Shown here piece by piece: positions 35,296-44,566 of a stretch of 64,000 nt of DNA; positions within the stretch are counted from its first letter, which is position 1; each line of letters begins with the position of its first letter. Source of the stretch: Bog-473 sp963782415 (lineage in GTDB: Bacteria > Actinomycetota > Acidimicrobiia > Acidimicrobiales > RAAP-2). Made by a program: the position numbers and the translations under genes. The notes below the pieces were generated by a model. It worked only from the letters and a program-made list of their open reading frames with translations. It made no database searches and had not been told where the DNA came from. The stretch lies in the NCBI GenBank assembly GCA_963782415.1, contig CAWAJT010000007.1:62001-126000 (forward strand), written 5' to 3'.

Positions 35296-35946
35296 GTGCA
35301 CGTAGGAATCCTCGGTGGGACCGGCCCGGCTGGGCGCGGGGTCGGCGTACGGCTGGCCGAGGCCGGCATCCGGGTCACGCTTGGTTCGCGCGAGGCGGAG
35401 CGGGCCGCGAACGTGGCCGGCGAGGTGACGGCTCGATGGCCCGATCTGAACCTGCCGCTCGACGGGTCGGACAACGCCGGCGCGGCGGAGGCGGATCTCG
35501 TGGTGCTGGCGACGCCGTGGGACAGTGCCGTCCTGACTGCCCGCTCGTTGCGGGAGCCCCTGGCCGGCAAGGTCGTGATCTCCATGGTGAACGCCCTCCT
35601 CAAGGAGGGTCGCGAGATGCTGCCCCTGATCCCCCCTCGGGGCTCCATGGCGGCGGCGATCCAGGCCGGCGTGCCCGAGAGTCTGGTGGCGGCCGCCTTC
35701 CACCACCTGCCGGCCTCGGAAATGGAAAACCTCCAATCGGCGTTGGAAGCTGACGTGCTCGTGTGTTCGGACCACCGGGAGGCCACCGCGGCCACCATGG
35801 GCCTGATCGAGCTGATGCGCGGCCTGCGACCCCTCGACTCGGGCAGCCTGAGCCAGGCCGCGGCCATCGAGGCGTTCACCGCCGTGTGTATCACCCTCAA
35901 CATCGGGCACAAGGCGCACTCCACGCTGAGGATCGCCGGTCTTTAG
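35296..35946 (+). CDS. NADPH-dependent F420 reductase (Fno/NpdG-like)
   Basis: A 216-residue protein from GTG 35296. The N-terminal NADP-binding loop GILGGTGPAGRGVGVRLAEAG and LGSREAERA matches F420H2:NADP oxidoreductases, followed by VVLATPWDSAV and GKVVISMVNAL. The family transfers hydride between NADPH and coenzyme F420. Because the start has no ribosome binding site at normal spacing, the GTG is inferred from the fold beginning at residue 3. The next gene, mshC-like, begins 2 nt after its stop, so they are co-transcribed. Confidence 0.87.
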   Translation: MHVGILGGTGPAGRGVGVRLAEAGIRVTLGSREAERAANVAGEVTARWPDLNLPLDGSDNAGAAEADLVVLATPWDSAVLTARSLREPLAGKVVISMVNALLKEGREMLPLIPPRGSMAAAIQAGVPESLVAAAFHHLPASEMENLQSALEADVLVCSDHREATAATMGLIELMRGLRPLDSGSLSQAAAIEAFTAVCITLNIGHKAHSTLRIAGL

Positions 35947-35948
35947 CC

Positions 35949-37073
35949 GTGCAGCTGTACGACACGGCGCGCGGCGAGGTGGTGGCCTTCGAGCCCGGGC
36001 CGTTGGTGACGATGTACTCCTGCGGCATCACCCCGTACGATGCCGCGCATCTGGGGCATGCCGCCGTCTACCTCTACTTCGACATGCTGCAGCGCCGGCT
36101 GCTCGACGCCGGCCACGAGACGAGGGTCGTGCGCAACGTGACCGACGTCGACGACGACATTCTGCGCAAGGCGCGCGAGCTCGGCGTGCACTACCTCGAC
36201 CTGGCGGCCGAGGAGATGGCGCGCTTCGACGCCGAGATGGGACTGCTCAATCTCCTGCCGGTCTACTCCGAGCCGCGGGCGACGTCGGCGATCTCGGAGA
36301 TCCTCTCCCTCATCGGGGAGGCGCTGGCCCGGGGCCACGCCTACGAGTCCGGCGGCTCGGTCTACTTCAGCATCGCCTCCTTCCCAAAGTTCGGCCGCAT
36401 CAGCGGCTACGACCGCGGCCGCATGCTGGAGCTGGCCGCCGAGCACGGCGGCAATCCGGGCGACCCCAACAAGCGGGAGCCCCTCGACTTCGTCCTGTGG
36501 CAGCCGTCGCTGTCCGACGAGCCGGCATGGGAGTCGCGCTGGGGACCGGGGCGGCCCGGGTGGCACATCGAGTGCTCGGCCCTCGCGCTGCGTGAGCTCG
36601 GCAAGACGATCGACATCCACGGCGGCGGTCGCGACCTCGTATTCCCGCATCACGAGTGTGAGACGGCGCAGTCCGAGTCCGTGACGGGTCAGCTCTTCGT
36701 CCGGTTGTGGTTCCACGTGGGCCTGGTCGGGCTCGGCGGCACCAAGATGTCCAAATCCCTCGGCAACCTCGTCTTCGTCGGTGACCTCTGCAAGGAATGG
36801 GACCCGGCCGCCGTGCGGCTCGCCCTCCTGGCGCACCACTACCGCCACGACTGGGACTGGCGGACCGACGAGGACATGCCCGCCGCGGCCGCACGGCTGG
36901 CGCTCTGGCGCAGCGCCCCGGACGGCGACGGCGGCGCGTCGGGCCTCACCGCCGTGCGGGCGGCACTCGACGACGACCTGAACACGCCCGCTGCCTTGCG
37001 CGCGCTGGATGACGAGGCCGCGGGCGGACGGTCGGTGGCCGACGGGGCGCGTCTTCTCGGGATCGCCCTCTGA
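35949..37073 (+). CDS. mshC: Cysteine:GlcN-Ins ligase (mycothiol biosynthesis), MshC-like
   Basis: A 374-residue class I synthetase-like enzyme. It begins directly with LYDTARGEV and has TMYSCGITPYDAAHLGHA (HIGH motif, residues 34-37; zinc Cys25), NVTDVDDDILRKA, GWHIECSALAL (Cys209), FPHHECE (His234-His235) and KMSKS (266-270). The CGITPYDAAHLGHA form and the overall size match MshC of actinobacteria, which joins cysteine to GlcN-inositol with ATP, rather than cysteinyl-tRNA synthetase (about 460 residues, CGPTVYD form with a tRNA-binding extension). It is about 35-40 residues shorter than mycobacterial MshC at the N-terminus. Cysteinyl-tRNA synthetase remains the alternative but is less likely. 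Confidence 0.82.
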   Translation: MQLYDTARGEVVAFEPGPLVTMYSCGITPYDAAHLGHAAVYLYFDMLQRRLLDAGHETRVVRNVTDVDDDILRKARELGVHYLDLAAEEMARFDAEMGLLNLLPVYSEPRATSAISEILSLIGEALARGHAYESGGSVYFSIASFPKFGRISGYDRGRMLELAAEHGGNPGDPNKREPLDFVLWQPSLSDEPAWESRWGPGRPGWHIECSALALRELGKTIDIHGGGRDLVFPHHECETAQSESVTGQLFVRLWFHVGLVGLGGTKMSKSLGNLVFVGDLCKEWDPAAVRLALLAHHYRHDWDWRTDEDMPAAAARLALWRSAPDGDGGASGLTAVRAALDDDLNTPAALRALDDEAAGGRSVADGARLLGIAL

Positions 37074-37184
37074 GCACCGGCGGAGGGCGGCCGGGGGCGC
37101 AGGAGTGGTCCAGTACCCTTGGTCAACCACCGATGGAGTCCGGACCAGGAGCAATCCAGCCGGCCGACCAGGAAAGGGTGCACG

Positions 37185-39197
37185 ATGCCAGGCGTCATCT
37201 CAGTAGGACTTCCCGACGGCTCGACGCGGGAGCTCACTGAGGGCACGACGGGACTCGAACTCGCCCAGTCCATCGGCTCCCGTCTGGCCAAGGCGGCCGT
37301 CGTGGTCTCGGTCGACGGCAAGGAGGTGGACCTGGAGTCCGCACTCCCCGACGGCGCCAAGGTGGCCATCGTCACGGCGGACTCCGACGCCGGCCGCGAG
37401 GTCCTGCGGCACTCGACCGCGCACGTCATGGCCCAGGCGGTCCGCCGCCTGTGGCCGGGTGCCAAGTACGCCATCGGGCCGGTGATCGAGAACGGCTTCT
37501 ACTACGACTTCGAGCTGCCCGACGGGGCCCATTTCACGGACGAGGACCTCGGGCGCATTGAGGCGGAGATGCGCGCCATCATCAAAGAGGACCAGCCCTT
37601 CATCCGCCACGAGCACACGCTGGAGGAGGGGCTCGAGATCTTCGCCGACCAGCCTTTCAAGCAGGAGATCATCGAAGCCGTCGGGAGCGGCGCCGACGAG
37701 GTCGACGCCGGCGGGTCGGTGGTGAGCACCTATCGGAACTCCGACGCGTTCATCGACCTGTGCCGGGGTCCCCACGTCCCTTCGACCGGCCGGCTGGGCC
37801 ATTTCAAACTCATGCGGGTGGCCGGCGCCTACTGGCGCGGGGATGAAAAACGCGAACAGCTGCAGCGCATTTACGGGACGGCGTGGGAGTCCGAGAAGGC
37901 GCTGGCCGCCCATCTGCACCAGCTGGAGGAGGCCGAGCGGAGGGACCACCGCAAGCTGGGGGCGGAGCTCGACCTGTTCAGCTTCCCCGAGGAGATCGGC
38001 TCCGGACTGGCCGTGTTCCATCCCAAAGGCGGCACCATCCGCCGCCTGATGGAGGAGTACTCGCGCCAGCGCCACGTGGAGTCGGGCTACGACTTCGTCA
38101 ACTCGCCCCACATCACGAAGAGCGCGCTCTTCGAGCAGTCGGGACACCTCGACTGGTTCGCCGAGGGGATGTACCCGCCGATGGATCTCGACGGCGGACA
38201 GCAGTACTACCTCAAGCCCATGAATTGCCCGTTCCACATCCTCGTGTACAAGAGCCACCAGCGCTCGTATCGCGAGCTGCCGATGCGGTTGTTCGAGTTC
38301 GGCACGGTCTACCGCTACGAGAAGTCCGGCGTGCTGCAGGGTCTCACCCGCGTGCGTGGCATGACCATGGACGACGCGCACATCTTCTGCACCCGCGAGC
38401 AGATGGACGTCGAGCTCGTCCGGACGTTGCACTTCGTGCTCGACCTCCTGCGCGACTACGGGCTCAACGACTTCTACCTGGAGCTGTCGACCAAGCCGCC
38501 CGGCAAGGCCGTCGGCTCCGACGAGGACTGGGACGTCGCCACCGAGGCGTTGCGCACCACGGCCATGGAGATGGGCCTCGACCTCGTGATGGACGAGGGG
38601 GGCGGTGCCTTCTACGGGCCCAAGATCTCCGTGCAGGCCCGTGACGCCATCGGGCGCACCTGGCAGATGTCGACGGTGCAGTTGGACTTCCAGCTGCCGC
38701 ACCGCTTCGGGCTCGAGTACATCGGCGCCGACAACCAGCGGCACCAGCCGATCATGATCCACCGGGCCTTGTTCGGCTCGGTGGAGCGCTTCATGGCCGT
38801 GCTCATTGAGCACTACGCCGGCGCGCTGCCGACCTGGTTGTGCCCCGAGCAGGTCCGGGTGATTCCGGTGACCGATGCCCACGCCGAGTACGCGCAGTCC
38901 GTCGGGGAAGCGTGTGCTGCCGCGGGCCTGCGGGCCACGGTCGACAGCAGTGGCGAGAAGATGGGCGCGCTGATCCGCCGGGCCAAGAAGGCCAAGATCC
39001 CTTACGTGCTCGTCGTGGGCAACGACGACGTGGCGGGCCGGACCGTCGGCGTGAACCGGCGCGGCTGGACGACGAAGCCCGAGCAGGGCGTTCCCCTGGC
39101 CGCGCTGGTGGCCGAGGCTGTCGACGAGGTCGGCCGCAGGGGCCTGCCCGAGGACAGGGCGCCGGTGCCGACACCGGCTGACACACCCGCGACGTGA
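37185..39197 (+). CDS. thrS: Threonyl-tRNA synthetase
   Basis: A 670-residue enzyme from ATG 37185, chosen because AGGAAAGG lies about 7 nt upstream. Domains in order: TGS (residues 1-65), editing domain beginning EVLRHSTAHVMAQAV with FIDLCRGPHVP, class II catalytic core (HPKGGTIRRLMEEYSRQRH, YYLKPMNCPFH with zinc-site Cys, RYEKSGVLQGLTRVRGMTMD, HRALFGSVERFMAVLIEHY), and a C-terminal anticodon-binding domain. It charges tRNA-Thr. No T-box-like leader was seen in the 111-nt upstream gap. Its stop overlaps the HIT gene start as GTGA. Confidence 0.97.
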   Translation: MPGVISVGLPDGSTRELTEGTTGLELAQSIGSRLAKAAVVVSVDGKEVDLESALPDGAKVAIVTADSDAGREVLRHSTAHVMAQAVRRLWPGAKYAIGPVIENGFYYDFELPDGAHFTDEDLGRIEAEMRAIIKEDQPFIRHEHTLEEGLEIFADQPFKQEIIEAVGSGADEVDAGGSVVSTYRNSDAFIDLCRGPHVPSTGRLGHFKLMRVAGAYWRGDEKREQLQRIYGTAWESEKALAAHLHQLEEAERRDHRKLGAELDLFSFPEEIGSGLAVFHPKGGTIRRLMEEYSRQRHVESGYDFVNSPHITKSALFEQSGHLDWFAEGMYPPMDLDGGQQYYLKPMNCPFHILVYKSHQRSYRELPMRLFEFGTVYRYEKSGVLQGLTRVRGMTMDDAHIFCTREQMDVELVRTLHFVLDLLRDYGLNDFYLELSTKPPGKAVGSDEDWDVATEALRTTAMEMGLDLVMDEGGGAFYGPKISVQARDAIGRTWQMSTVQLDFQLPHRFGLEYIGADNQRHQPIMIHRALFGSVERFMAVLIEHYAGALPTWLCPEQVRVIPVTDAHAEYAQSVGEACAAAGLRATVDSSGEKMGALIRRAKKAKIPYVLVVGNDDVAGRTVGVNRRGWTTKPEQGVPLAALVAEAVDEVGRRGLPEDRAPVPTPADTPAT

Positions 39198-39715
39198 GCC
39201 TCGAGCATCTCTGGGCCGGGTGGCGCCAGGAGTACATCGTCGAGGCGACGGCGCGCGAGCGTGCCGGCGTGCTCTCCCATGACGCGGCCGACTGTGTCTT
39301 CTGCCGTCTGGCGGACAGTGGGCCGCCCTCCGAGGACAACCTCGTGGTGTGGCGCGGCCAGGTGACCTTCGTCGTCATGAACGCCTATCCCTACGCCAGC
39401 GGGCACGTCCTCGTGCTGCCGTTGCGCCACGCCGGCTCGCTGGCCGAGCTCAGCGCGGCGGAGTCCACCGAGCTGTGGTCGGCGACGCAGGCGGCGGTGA
39501 CGTCGATCGAGGCCGCGTACGAGCCCGACGGGCTGAACATGGGCGCCAACCTCGGCCGGGCCGCCGGCGCCGGCATCCCGGCGCACGTCCACCTCCATGT
39601 CCTGCCGCGCTGGTCCGGCGACACCAATTTCATGACGGCGGTGGGGGAGACCCGCGTCATGCCCGAGACCCTGCAGCTGTCCTGGAAGAGGCTCACCGAC
39701 GCCTGGCCCCGGTAG
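39194..39715 (+). CDS. HIT-family nucleotide phosphorylase/hydrolase (AP4A-type)
   Basis: A 173-residue histidine-triad protein. A CVFC pair (residues 34-37) is followed by the phosphate-binding Asn/Ser region and the triad HVHLHVLPRW (131-140). Actinobacterial homologues next to thrS act as AP4A phosphorylases or hydrolases, removing Ap4A that aminoacyl-tRNA synthetases make as a by-product; the fusion of the two genes by a 4-nt overlap makes this the most likely role. M. tuberculosis has the same order (Rv2614c-Rv2613c). The C-terminal helix SWKRLTDAWPR is typical. Confidence 0.92.
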   Translation: MSLEHLWAGWRQEYIVEATARERAGVLSHDAADCVFCRLADSGPPSEDNLVVWRGQVTFVVMNAYPYASGHVLVLPLRHAGSLAELSAAESTELWSATQAAVTSIEAAYEPDGLNMGANLGRAAGAGIPAHVHLHVLPRWSGDTNFMTAVGETRVMPETLQLSWKRLTDAWPR

Positions 39716-39767
39716 CGAGCGGCCCGGAGCGCCGGGCGGCGCGGTCGAGACGCGTCTCACGGCGGAG

Positions 39768-40949
39768 GTGCCCCCCGCCTCGAGCGGAGAGGCAGCCGCG
39801 GCCACCGTTGCCGCGGTGGTGCCCCGGCGCCGACGACTGCGCCGCTTCGTCCGCACGGCGTGGCCGGCCGCGCGCATTGCCATCGGCTTCGCCCTGGTGG
39901 GCATGGCGTTCTGGGTGCTGTCGTCCAAGACGTCGGAGCTGCAGGGCTTCGGCACCATCTGGAGCACCTTCGACTGGTGGTGGGTGGGACCGGCGGTGGT
40001 GGTCGAGATCGCCTCGTATGTCTGCTTCGCCGCCATGCAGTTCGAACTCCTGCGTGCCGGGCACCTGCGCGCACCGTGGCGTCCGCTGGTCAAGCTCACG
40101 TTCGCGTCGCAAGCCATCACCAACTCGCTGCCCATCGGCAACGCCGTCAGCTCGGTCTACGGCTTCCGCTGGTTCCGGCGCTTCGGCGCCGACAACACGC
40201 TCGCGGTGTGGGCGCTCGCCGGCACGCTGGTGGCGGCCGTCGTCAGCCTGTCTTTGCTCGCCATCGTGGGACTCGGCGTCGCCGCCCAGGAAGGCGCCAG
40301 CCTCGACCTGGTGCCGGTCCTCATCGGCACCTTCCTCATCACACTCGGCATCGGGTCGCTCTTCGTGTACGAGCGCCCGTTGCGCGTCGTGGTCTCGGGG
40401 TCGCTGCGGCTGTCGGTGGCCGTGACGGGTCGCCCCCGCGGCGACACCATGGCCCTCATCGAGCGCATCACCGCCTGGATGACGGCCGTCCGCCTCAACT
40501 GGAGCCAGACCGGACGCATCGTCACGTGGGGCACGCTGAACTGGATCTTCGATTGCGCCTGCTTCGCCATGATGTTCCTCGCCATCGACGCCCCCATCCC
40601 ATGGAAGGGGCTGTTGCTCGCCTACGGTGCCGGCCAGCTCGCCGCCTCGCTGCCCATCACGCCCGGGGGGCTCGGCGTGGTCGAGGGCTCCATCACGGTG
40701 GCGCTCGTCGCATTCGGCGGCCCCGAGACGAGCACGGCCTACGCGGTCCTGCTCTACCGGCTCATCAGCTTCTGGATGATCCTGGTGGTCGGCTGGCTCT
40801 TCATCGGGCAGCTCGCGCTGCAGGTCCGACGGGGGCGTTGGAACCGCCAGGCGCTCGCCAGCGAGGTGGAGGCCGGCCCGGTGGCCTACGGTCCAACCGA
40901 ACCGGCGCCGGGCGTCCCCGACGAGCCAGCCCCCGGGCGCGCCCCGTGA
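39768..40949 (+). CDS. UPF0104/AglD-like integral membrane protein (possible flippase)
   Basis: A 393-residue protein from GTG 39768. A basic N-terminus (RRRRLRRF) precedes about eight transmembrane helices, with the family signature LTFASQAITNSLPIGNAVSS and GAGQLAASLPITPGGLGVVE in the last third. This fold corresponds to the membrane half of lysyl-phosphatidylglycerol synthase and to archaeal AglD-type proteins; the synthase domain itself is absent. It is likely a lipid or glycolipid transporter. The C-terminal tail is Pro-rich and cytoplasmic. Its stop overlaps the next lipoprotein start as GTGA, suggesting a functional pair. Confidence 0.83.
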   Translation: MPPASSGEAAAATVAAVVPRRRRLRRFVRTAWPAARIAIGFALVGMAFWVLSSKTSELQGFGTIWSTFDWWWVGPAVVVEIASYVCFAAMQFELLRAGHLRAPWRPLVKLTFASQAITNSLPIGNAVSSVYGFRWFRRFGADNTLAVWALAGTLVAAVVSLSLLAIVGLGVAAQEGASLDLVPVLIGTFLITLGIGSLFVYERPLRVVVSGSLRLSVAVTGRPRGDTMALIERITAWMTAVRLNWSQTGRIVTWGTLNWIFDCACFAMMFLAIDAPIPWKGLLLAYGAGQLAASLPITPGGLGVVEGSITVALVAFGGPETSTAYAVLLYRLISFWMILVVGWLFIGQLALQVRRGRWNRQALASEVEAGPVAYGPTEPAPGVPDEPAPGRAP

Positions 40950-41380
40950 CCCGCATCCGGTCTCGTGGCACCGCCCTCGTTGCCGCCCTCGTCTTGGCGG
41001 CGTCGCTGCTGGCGTCCTGCTCGTCCGCGCGCACCGACCTCGGTACGACGGACGAGTCCTGTTACCTGGCCCTGCCCACCGCGGCCAAGGCGGTCGGCGG
41101 GCACGGCCACCTCGAGGGCGTGCGCAAGCTCAGCTTCGGGAGCCTGCAGACCATGGCACCGCGCCTCTACGCCCGGCTGGCCCACCAGGCAGGGAAGAAG
41201 CAGTCAGTCTGCATCGCCGGCTATACGGGCCACTTCACGTCGTCAGAGGTCTCCAAACCGCTCGGCCGTCCCTCGGGCACGTTGGCCGTGGCAGTGGTGA
41301 CGGGAACCGGCAACAAGCTGCTCGGCACGCTCATCCTCACCAAGCTTCCCTTGCGGTTCCAGCACACGCACCTCTTCTGA
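40946..41380 (+). CDS. Small lipoprotein, function unknown
   Basis: A 144-residue protein from GTG 40946. A basic n-region and hydrophobic core end in the lipobox LLASC followed by SSA, so the mature protein is lipid-anchored from that Cys. The rest is a small globular part with two further Cys (in DESCYLAL and QSVCIAGY), possibly a disulfide. No domain was recognised. The 4-nt overlap with the flippase-like gene suggests they act together, for example as a periplasmic partner. Confidence 0.75.
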   Translation: MTRIRSRGTALVAALVLAASLLASCSSARTDLGTTDESCYLALPTAAKAVGGHGHLEGVRKLSFGSLQTMAPRLYARLAHQAGKKQSVCIAGYTGHFTSSEVSKPLGRPSGTLAVAVVTGTGNKLLGTLILTKLPLRFQHTHLF

Positions 41381-41410
41381 TCAACACTGCGCCGACGACG
41401 ACATGGACCC

Positions 41411-43519
41411 TCAGCTCCCGGCCGTCGGGATCGACGCCACCAAATGGTCCGGCACGGCGTCGTAGCGTTCGTAGCTGACAGTGAACGAGCCCCGGCCCCC
41501 CGTCAGTGCGCGCAGGTCGACGGCGTAACGGGTGAGCTCAGCCGTCGGCGCCGTCGCCGTCACCGTCTGGTAGCCGTCGGCAGCGGGGTCGGTGCCGACG
41601 ATGCGGGCGCGCCGGGAATGCAGGTCGCCGAGTACGTCCCCCTGGCACTCGGCCGGGATGGTGACCGACAGGCGCGAGATCGGCTCCAGCACGATCGGGC
41701 CGGCCTCCGCCATGGCCGCCCGCACGGCCAGCGCCGCCGCCATCTTGAAGCTGACCTCGTTGGAGTCGACGGAGTGCGCCTTGCCGTCGTCGACCGTCAC
41801 CGCGATGTCGACCACCGGGTACCCGTGCACGCCGCCGCCGGCGAACGTTTCGACCACGCCCTTCTCCACCGCGGGGATGTACTGACGGGGGATGGCACCG
41901 CCGACGACCTCGTCGCGGAACTCGAAGCCCTCGCCCCGACTCAGCGGCTCCAGGCGCAGGTGGCAGATGCCGAACTGCCCATGGCCGCCGGACTGCTTCT
42001 TGTGCTTGCCCTCGGCAGCGGCAGGACGGGTGATCGTCTCGCGGTAGGGGATGCGCAGGTCCTCGCGTTCGACATGCACGTTGCACTTACGCCCGAGCCG
42101 CTCCACCGTGACCGCCAGGTGCACCTCGCCGCTCACCCCGAGAATGGTCTGGTGCGTCTCGTCGTCGCGGACGACCGTCAGCGAGGGATCCTCGTCGCAC
42201 ATACGCTGCAGCGCCGACATCAATTTGTCGTCGTCGGCCCGCGTGGCCGGCTTCACGGCGACCTGCAGGGCCGGCGTCGGCAACGTGGGGGCCGGCACCA
42301 TCACGGGCTGGCCCTTGACCGTCAAGGTGTCACCGGTGCGCGTCCCGTTGAGGCGCGGCACGGCCACGAAATCGCCGGCGGCCACCGTCGTCGCCGGGGC
42401 CGTGGTGTGGCCGGCAATGCTCTGCAGCGCGTGCAGCCGCTCCTCCTCACGCGTGCGGGGGTTGACGAGGACGGCGTCGGGCTGCAGCGTGCCCGAGACC
42501 ACCTTGCAGAGGGACATCTTGCCGGTGTGGCCGTCGTTGAAGGTCTTGTTCACCGTGAGCACCGTCAGGCCACCGGGGTCGCAGGGGATCTCGGTCGTCT
42601 CCGTCCCGGCGGTGGCCAGCAGCGGCGGCCGTGACGCCGGGCTGGGGCAGAGCTCCTCAATGAGCCGGGCCAGACGGTCCACGCCGACCCCGCTCGTGGC
42701 CGAGCAGCACAGCACCGGGAACACGCTGGCGGAGGCCACACCGCCCGCAAGGCTCTTCTCCAGTTCGCCGTAGTCGAGCGTCTCCCCGTTGAGGTAGCGC
42801 TCCATCAGGTCGTCGTCGCCCACCACGATCCCCTCGACCAGTTGCTCGTGCACCGTGTGCTCCTCGTCGACGAGGTCATCGGGGATGGGACCCTCGTGAC
42901 CGACCGGGGGCACGGTGCCGTCGACCGCGCTGCCCGGAGCAGGCGTCTCGTAGTGCGTCGCCGTGTCGTCGAGGAGGTCGATGACGCCGTGGAAGTCGGC
43001 CTCGTGCCCGATCGGCAGCTCGACGGGCGCCACGCCGGCGCCGAAGGCGCCCCGGATGTCGGCCAGCGTGGTGTCGAAGTCGGCCCGCTCGCGGTCGAGT
43101 TTGTTGATCACGATGACCCGCGGCACGCCGAGGCGGGCGGCGGCGCGCCAGGCGTCCTCGGTCTGGGCTTGCACGCCGTCCGTGGCGCTCACGACGACGA
43201 CGGCCAGGTCGACGTTGGCCAGCGCGGTCACCATTTCGCCGGCGAAGTCGGCGTAGCCGGGTGTGTCGAGCAGATTCACCTTGACCCCGTTGACCGTGAA
43301 CGGCGCCAGGCTGGTGGAGATCGACAGCTGGCGCGCCACCTCCTCGGGCTCGAAGTCCATGACGGTCGTGCCCTTCTCGACCGATCCGCGCCGGGCGATG
43401 GACCCGGTGGCGGCCAGCAGCGCCTCAGCCAGCGTGGTCTTGCCGACGCCGTGATGGCCAACGAGGGCGACGTTGCGGATAGCGGTCGGGTCGTGTGGCA
43501 CCAGGTCCTCCGTCCTCAT
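41411..43519 (-). CDS. EF-G2-like translation factor GTPase
   Basis: A 702-residue EF-G-like protein. G motifs: GHHGVGKTTLAEALL, NLLDTPGYADFAG and VINKLDRERADF. Domain II, III (LAVTVERLGRKCNV), IV and V follow (VDIAVTVDDGKAHSVDSNEV). The sequence is of the EF-G2 branch of actinobacteria (Rv0120c-like), separate from the housekeeping fusA; its role is not settled. ATG 43519 has its GGAGG directly adjacent, so the true start may be GTG 43501, which has GGAGG at 5-nt spacing and loses only MRTEDL. A perfect palindrome lies 12 nt upstream of the ATG. Confidence 0.9.
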   Translation of the reverse strand: MRTEDLVPHDPTAIRNVALVGHHGVGKTTLAEALLAATGSIARRGSVEKGTTVMDFEPEEVARQLSISTSLAPFTVNGVKVNLLDTPGYADFAGEMVTALANVDLAVVVVSATDGVQAQTEDAWRAAARLGVPRVIVINKLDRERADFDTTLADIRGAFGAGVAPVELPIGHEADFHGVIDLLDDTATHYETPAPGSAVDGTVPPVGHEGPIPDDLVDEEHTVHEQLVEGIVVGDDDLMERYLNGETLDYGELEKSLAGGVASASVFPVLCCSATSGVGVDRLARLIEELCPSPASRPPLLATAGTETTEIPCDPGGLTVLTVNKTFNDGHTGKMSLCKVVSGTLQPDAVLVNPRTREEERLHALQSIAGHTTAPATTVAAGDFVAVPRLNGTRTGDTLTVKGQPVMVPAPTLPTPALQVAVKPATRADDDKLMSALQRMCDEDPSLTVVRDDETHQTILGVSGEVHLAVTVERLGRKCNVHVEREDLRIPYRETITRPAAAEGKHKKQSGGHGQFGICHLRLEPLSRGEGFEFRDEVVGGAIPRQYIPAVEKGVVETFAGGGVHGYPVVDIAVTVDDGKAHSVDSNEVSFKMAAALAVRAAMAEAGPIVLEPISRLSVTIPAECQGDVLGDLHSRRARIVGTDPAADGYQTVTATAPTAELTRYAVDLRALTGGRGSFTVSYERYDAVPDHLVASIPTAGS

Positions 43520-43530
43520 CCTCCGTCCGT

Positions 43531-43544
43531 TCAGGCAGGCCTGA
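43531..43544. promoter_or_regulatory. Palindrome upstream of the EF-G2 gene
   Basis: TCAGGC-AG-GCCTGA is a perfect inverted repeat with a 2-nt centre, 12-25 nt upstream of the EF-G2 ATG. It would overlap the promoter or leader and is a possible repressor site; no regulator family can be assigned. Confidence 0.4.
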
Positions 43545-43633
43545 CCGGCTCGTTGGGATGGAGTGTACGACCGCGTGCGGCGCGTTGCTCGGGCGCCCGT
43601 TGCCCTGCGGGTTCGGCCGGGGTGCCGCCCGGT

Positions 43634-44470
43634 TCAGCCCTGGCCCGGAGAGGCGGGGTCGCTCGACCCCGCCCCGGCCGCCGTCGCCAACGCGGCGTCG
43701 TACTGGTGGCGGATGGAGTAACGGTAGAAGAGGGCGACGGTGTCCCACAGCAGCAGTACCACGGCCTTGAGCGACACCGTGCTGCCGAAGCGCTCGCGGA
43801 TCCGCACCGGCGCCTCGACGATGTGGGTGTAGCCGAGCCGCCGGGCCAGCACGAGCAGCTCGAGGTCAAGCGCGAAGCGGCTTTCGCGCAGCAAGGGCAG
43901 GACGTCGGCGATCACCTTTCGGTCGACCAGCTTGATCCCGACCTGGGTGTCCTTGACGTGGAGCCGGAAGAGGACGGCGATCAGGTGCTGGTAGCCCCAC
44001 GAGTAGAGCCGGCGCAGCGGGGGGTAGTGCACGGACGACCCGGGGTGGCGCTTGCTCCCGATGATGATGTCGGGTTTCTGCGACTGCATGATGGAGACGA
44101 AGGGGGCCAGGAGCTCGGGGGAGATGTCACCGTCGGCGTCGATGAAGCCGAGATACCGCCCCCGTCCCATGCCGAGTCCCGCCCGCAGCGCGTGGCCCTT
44201 GCCGACATTGGTGGCGAACGAGAGGCGCACGACGCTCTCGGGAAAGCCGTCGAGCGTGAAGGGGCTGCCGTCGGTCGAGCCGTCCGACACCGTGATGATC
44301 TCGAAGGTCATGCCGGACTCGTCGAGCACGCGCACCATGTCCTCGACGGTGGTGCGGAGCCGATCGCCCGGGTTGTAGTACGGCACGACGATGGAGACGT
44401 CGAGCGTGGGTTCGGGAAGCGCGGGCCGGGGCGCTCGTGCACTCTTCGGCTCGGATACCGGCACCATCAC
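43634..44470 (-). CDS. GT2 glycosyltransferase (dolichol-phosphate mannose synthase-like)
   Basis: A 278-residue GT-A enzyme. VSIVVPYYNPGDRLRTTVED, a nucleotide-binding VSDGSTDGS, and the catalytic FIDADGDISPELL (DAD motif) match polyprenyl-phosphate sugar synthases. There is no C-terminal transmembrane domain, so it is a peripheral, cytoplasmic enzyme. It probably makes a polyprenyl-phosphate-linked mannose or glucose donor, which would suit the phosphatidylinositol-mannoside and membrane glycosylation genes nearby. The 96-nt gap downstream holds no gene. Confidence 0.85.
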   Translation of the reverse strand: MMVPVSEPKSARAPRPALPEPTLDVSIVVPYYNPGDRLRTTVEDMVRVLDESGMTFEIITVSDGSTDGSPFTLDGFPESVVRLSFATNVGKGHALRAGLGMGRGRYLGFIDADGDISPELLAPFVSIMQSQKPDIIIGSKRHPGSSVHYPPLRRLYSWGYQHLIAVLFRLHVKDTQVGIKLVDRKVIADVLPLLRESRFALDLELLVLARRLGYTHIVEAPVRIRERFGSTVSLKAVVLLLWDTVALFYRYSIRHQYDAALATAAGAGSSDPASPGQG

Positions 44471-44566
44471 CTCACGTGCGCCCGCGCGTGTCCCGCGTGG
44501 GCATCTCGCTCGGCGAGGCTACCCGACGTCGCGGACGCGTCCCCGCCGCGGCAATGGCGGATGGGA

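Noticed and set aside
35949..37073. Cysteinyl-tRNA synthetase
   Set aside because: Motif form CGITPYDAAHLGHA, short length and missing C-terminal tRNA-binding part fit MshC better; kept as an alternative.
37074..37184. Leader peptide or T-box upstream of thrS
   Set aside because: A short ATG frame exists at about 37132 but lacks Thr codon runs, T-box motifs or a terminator hairpin.
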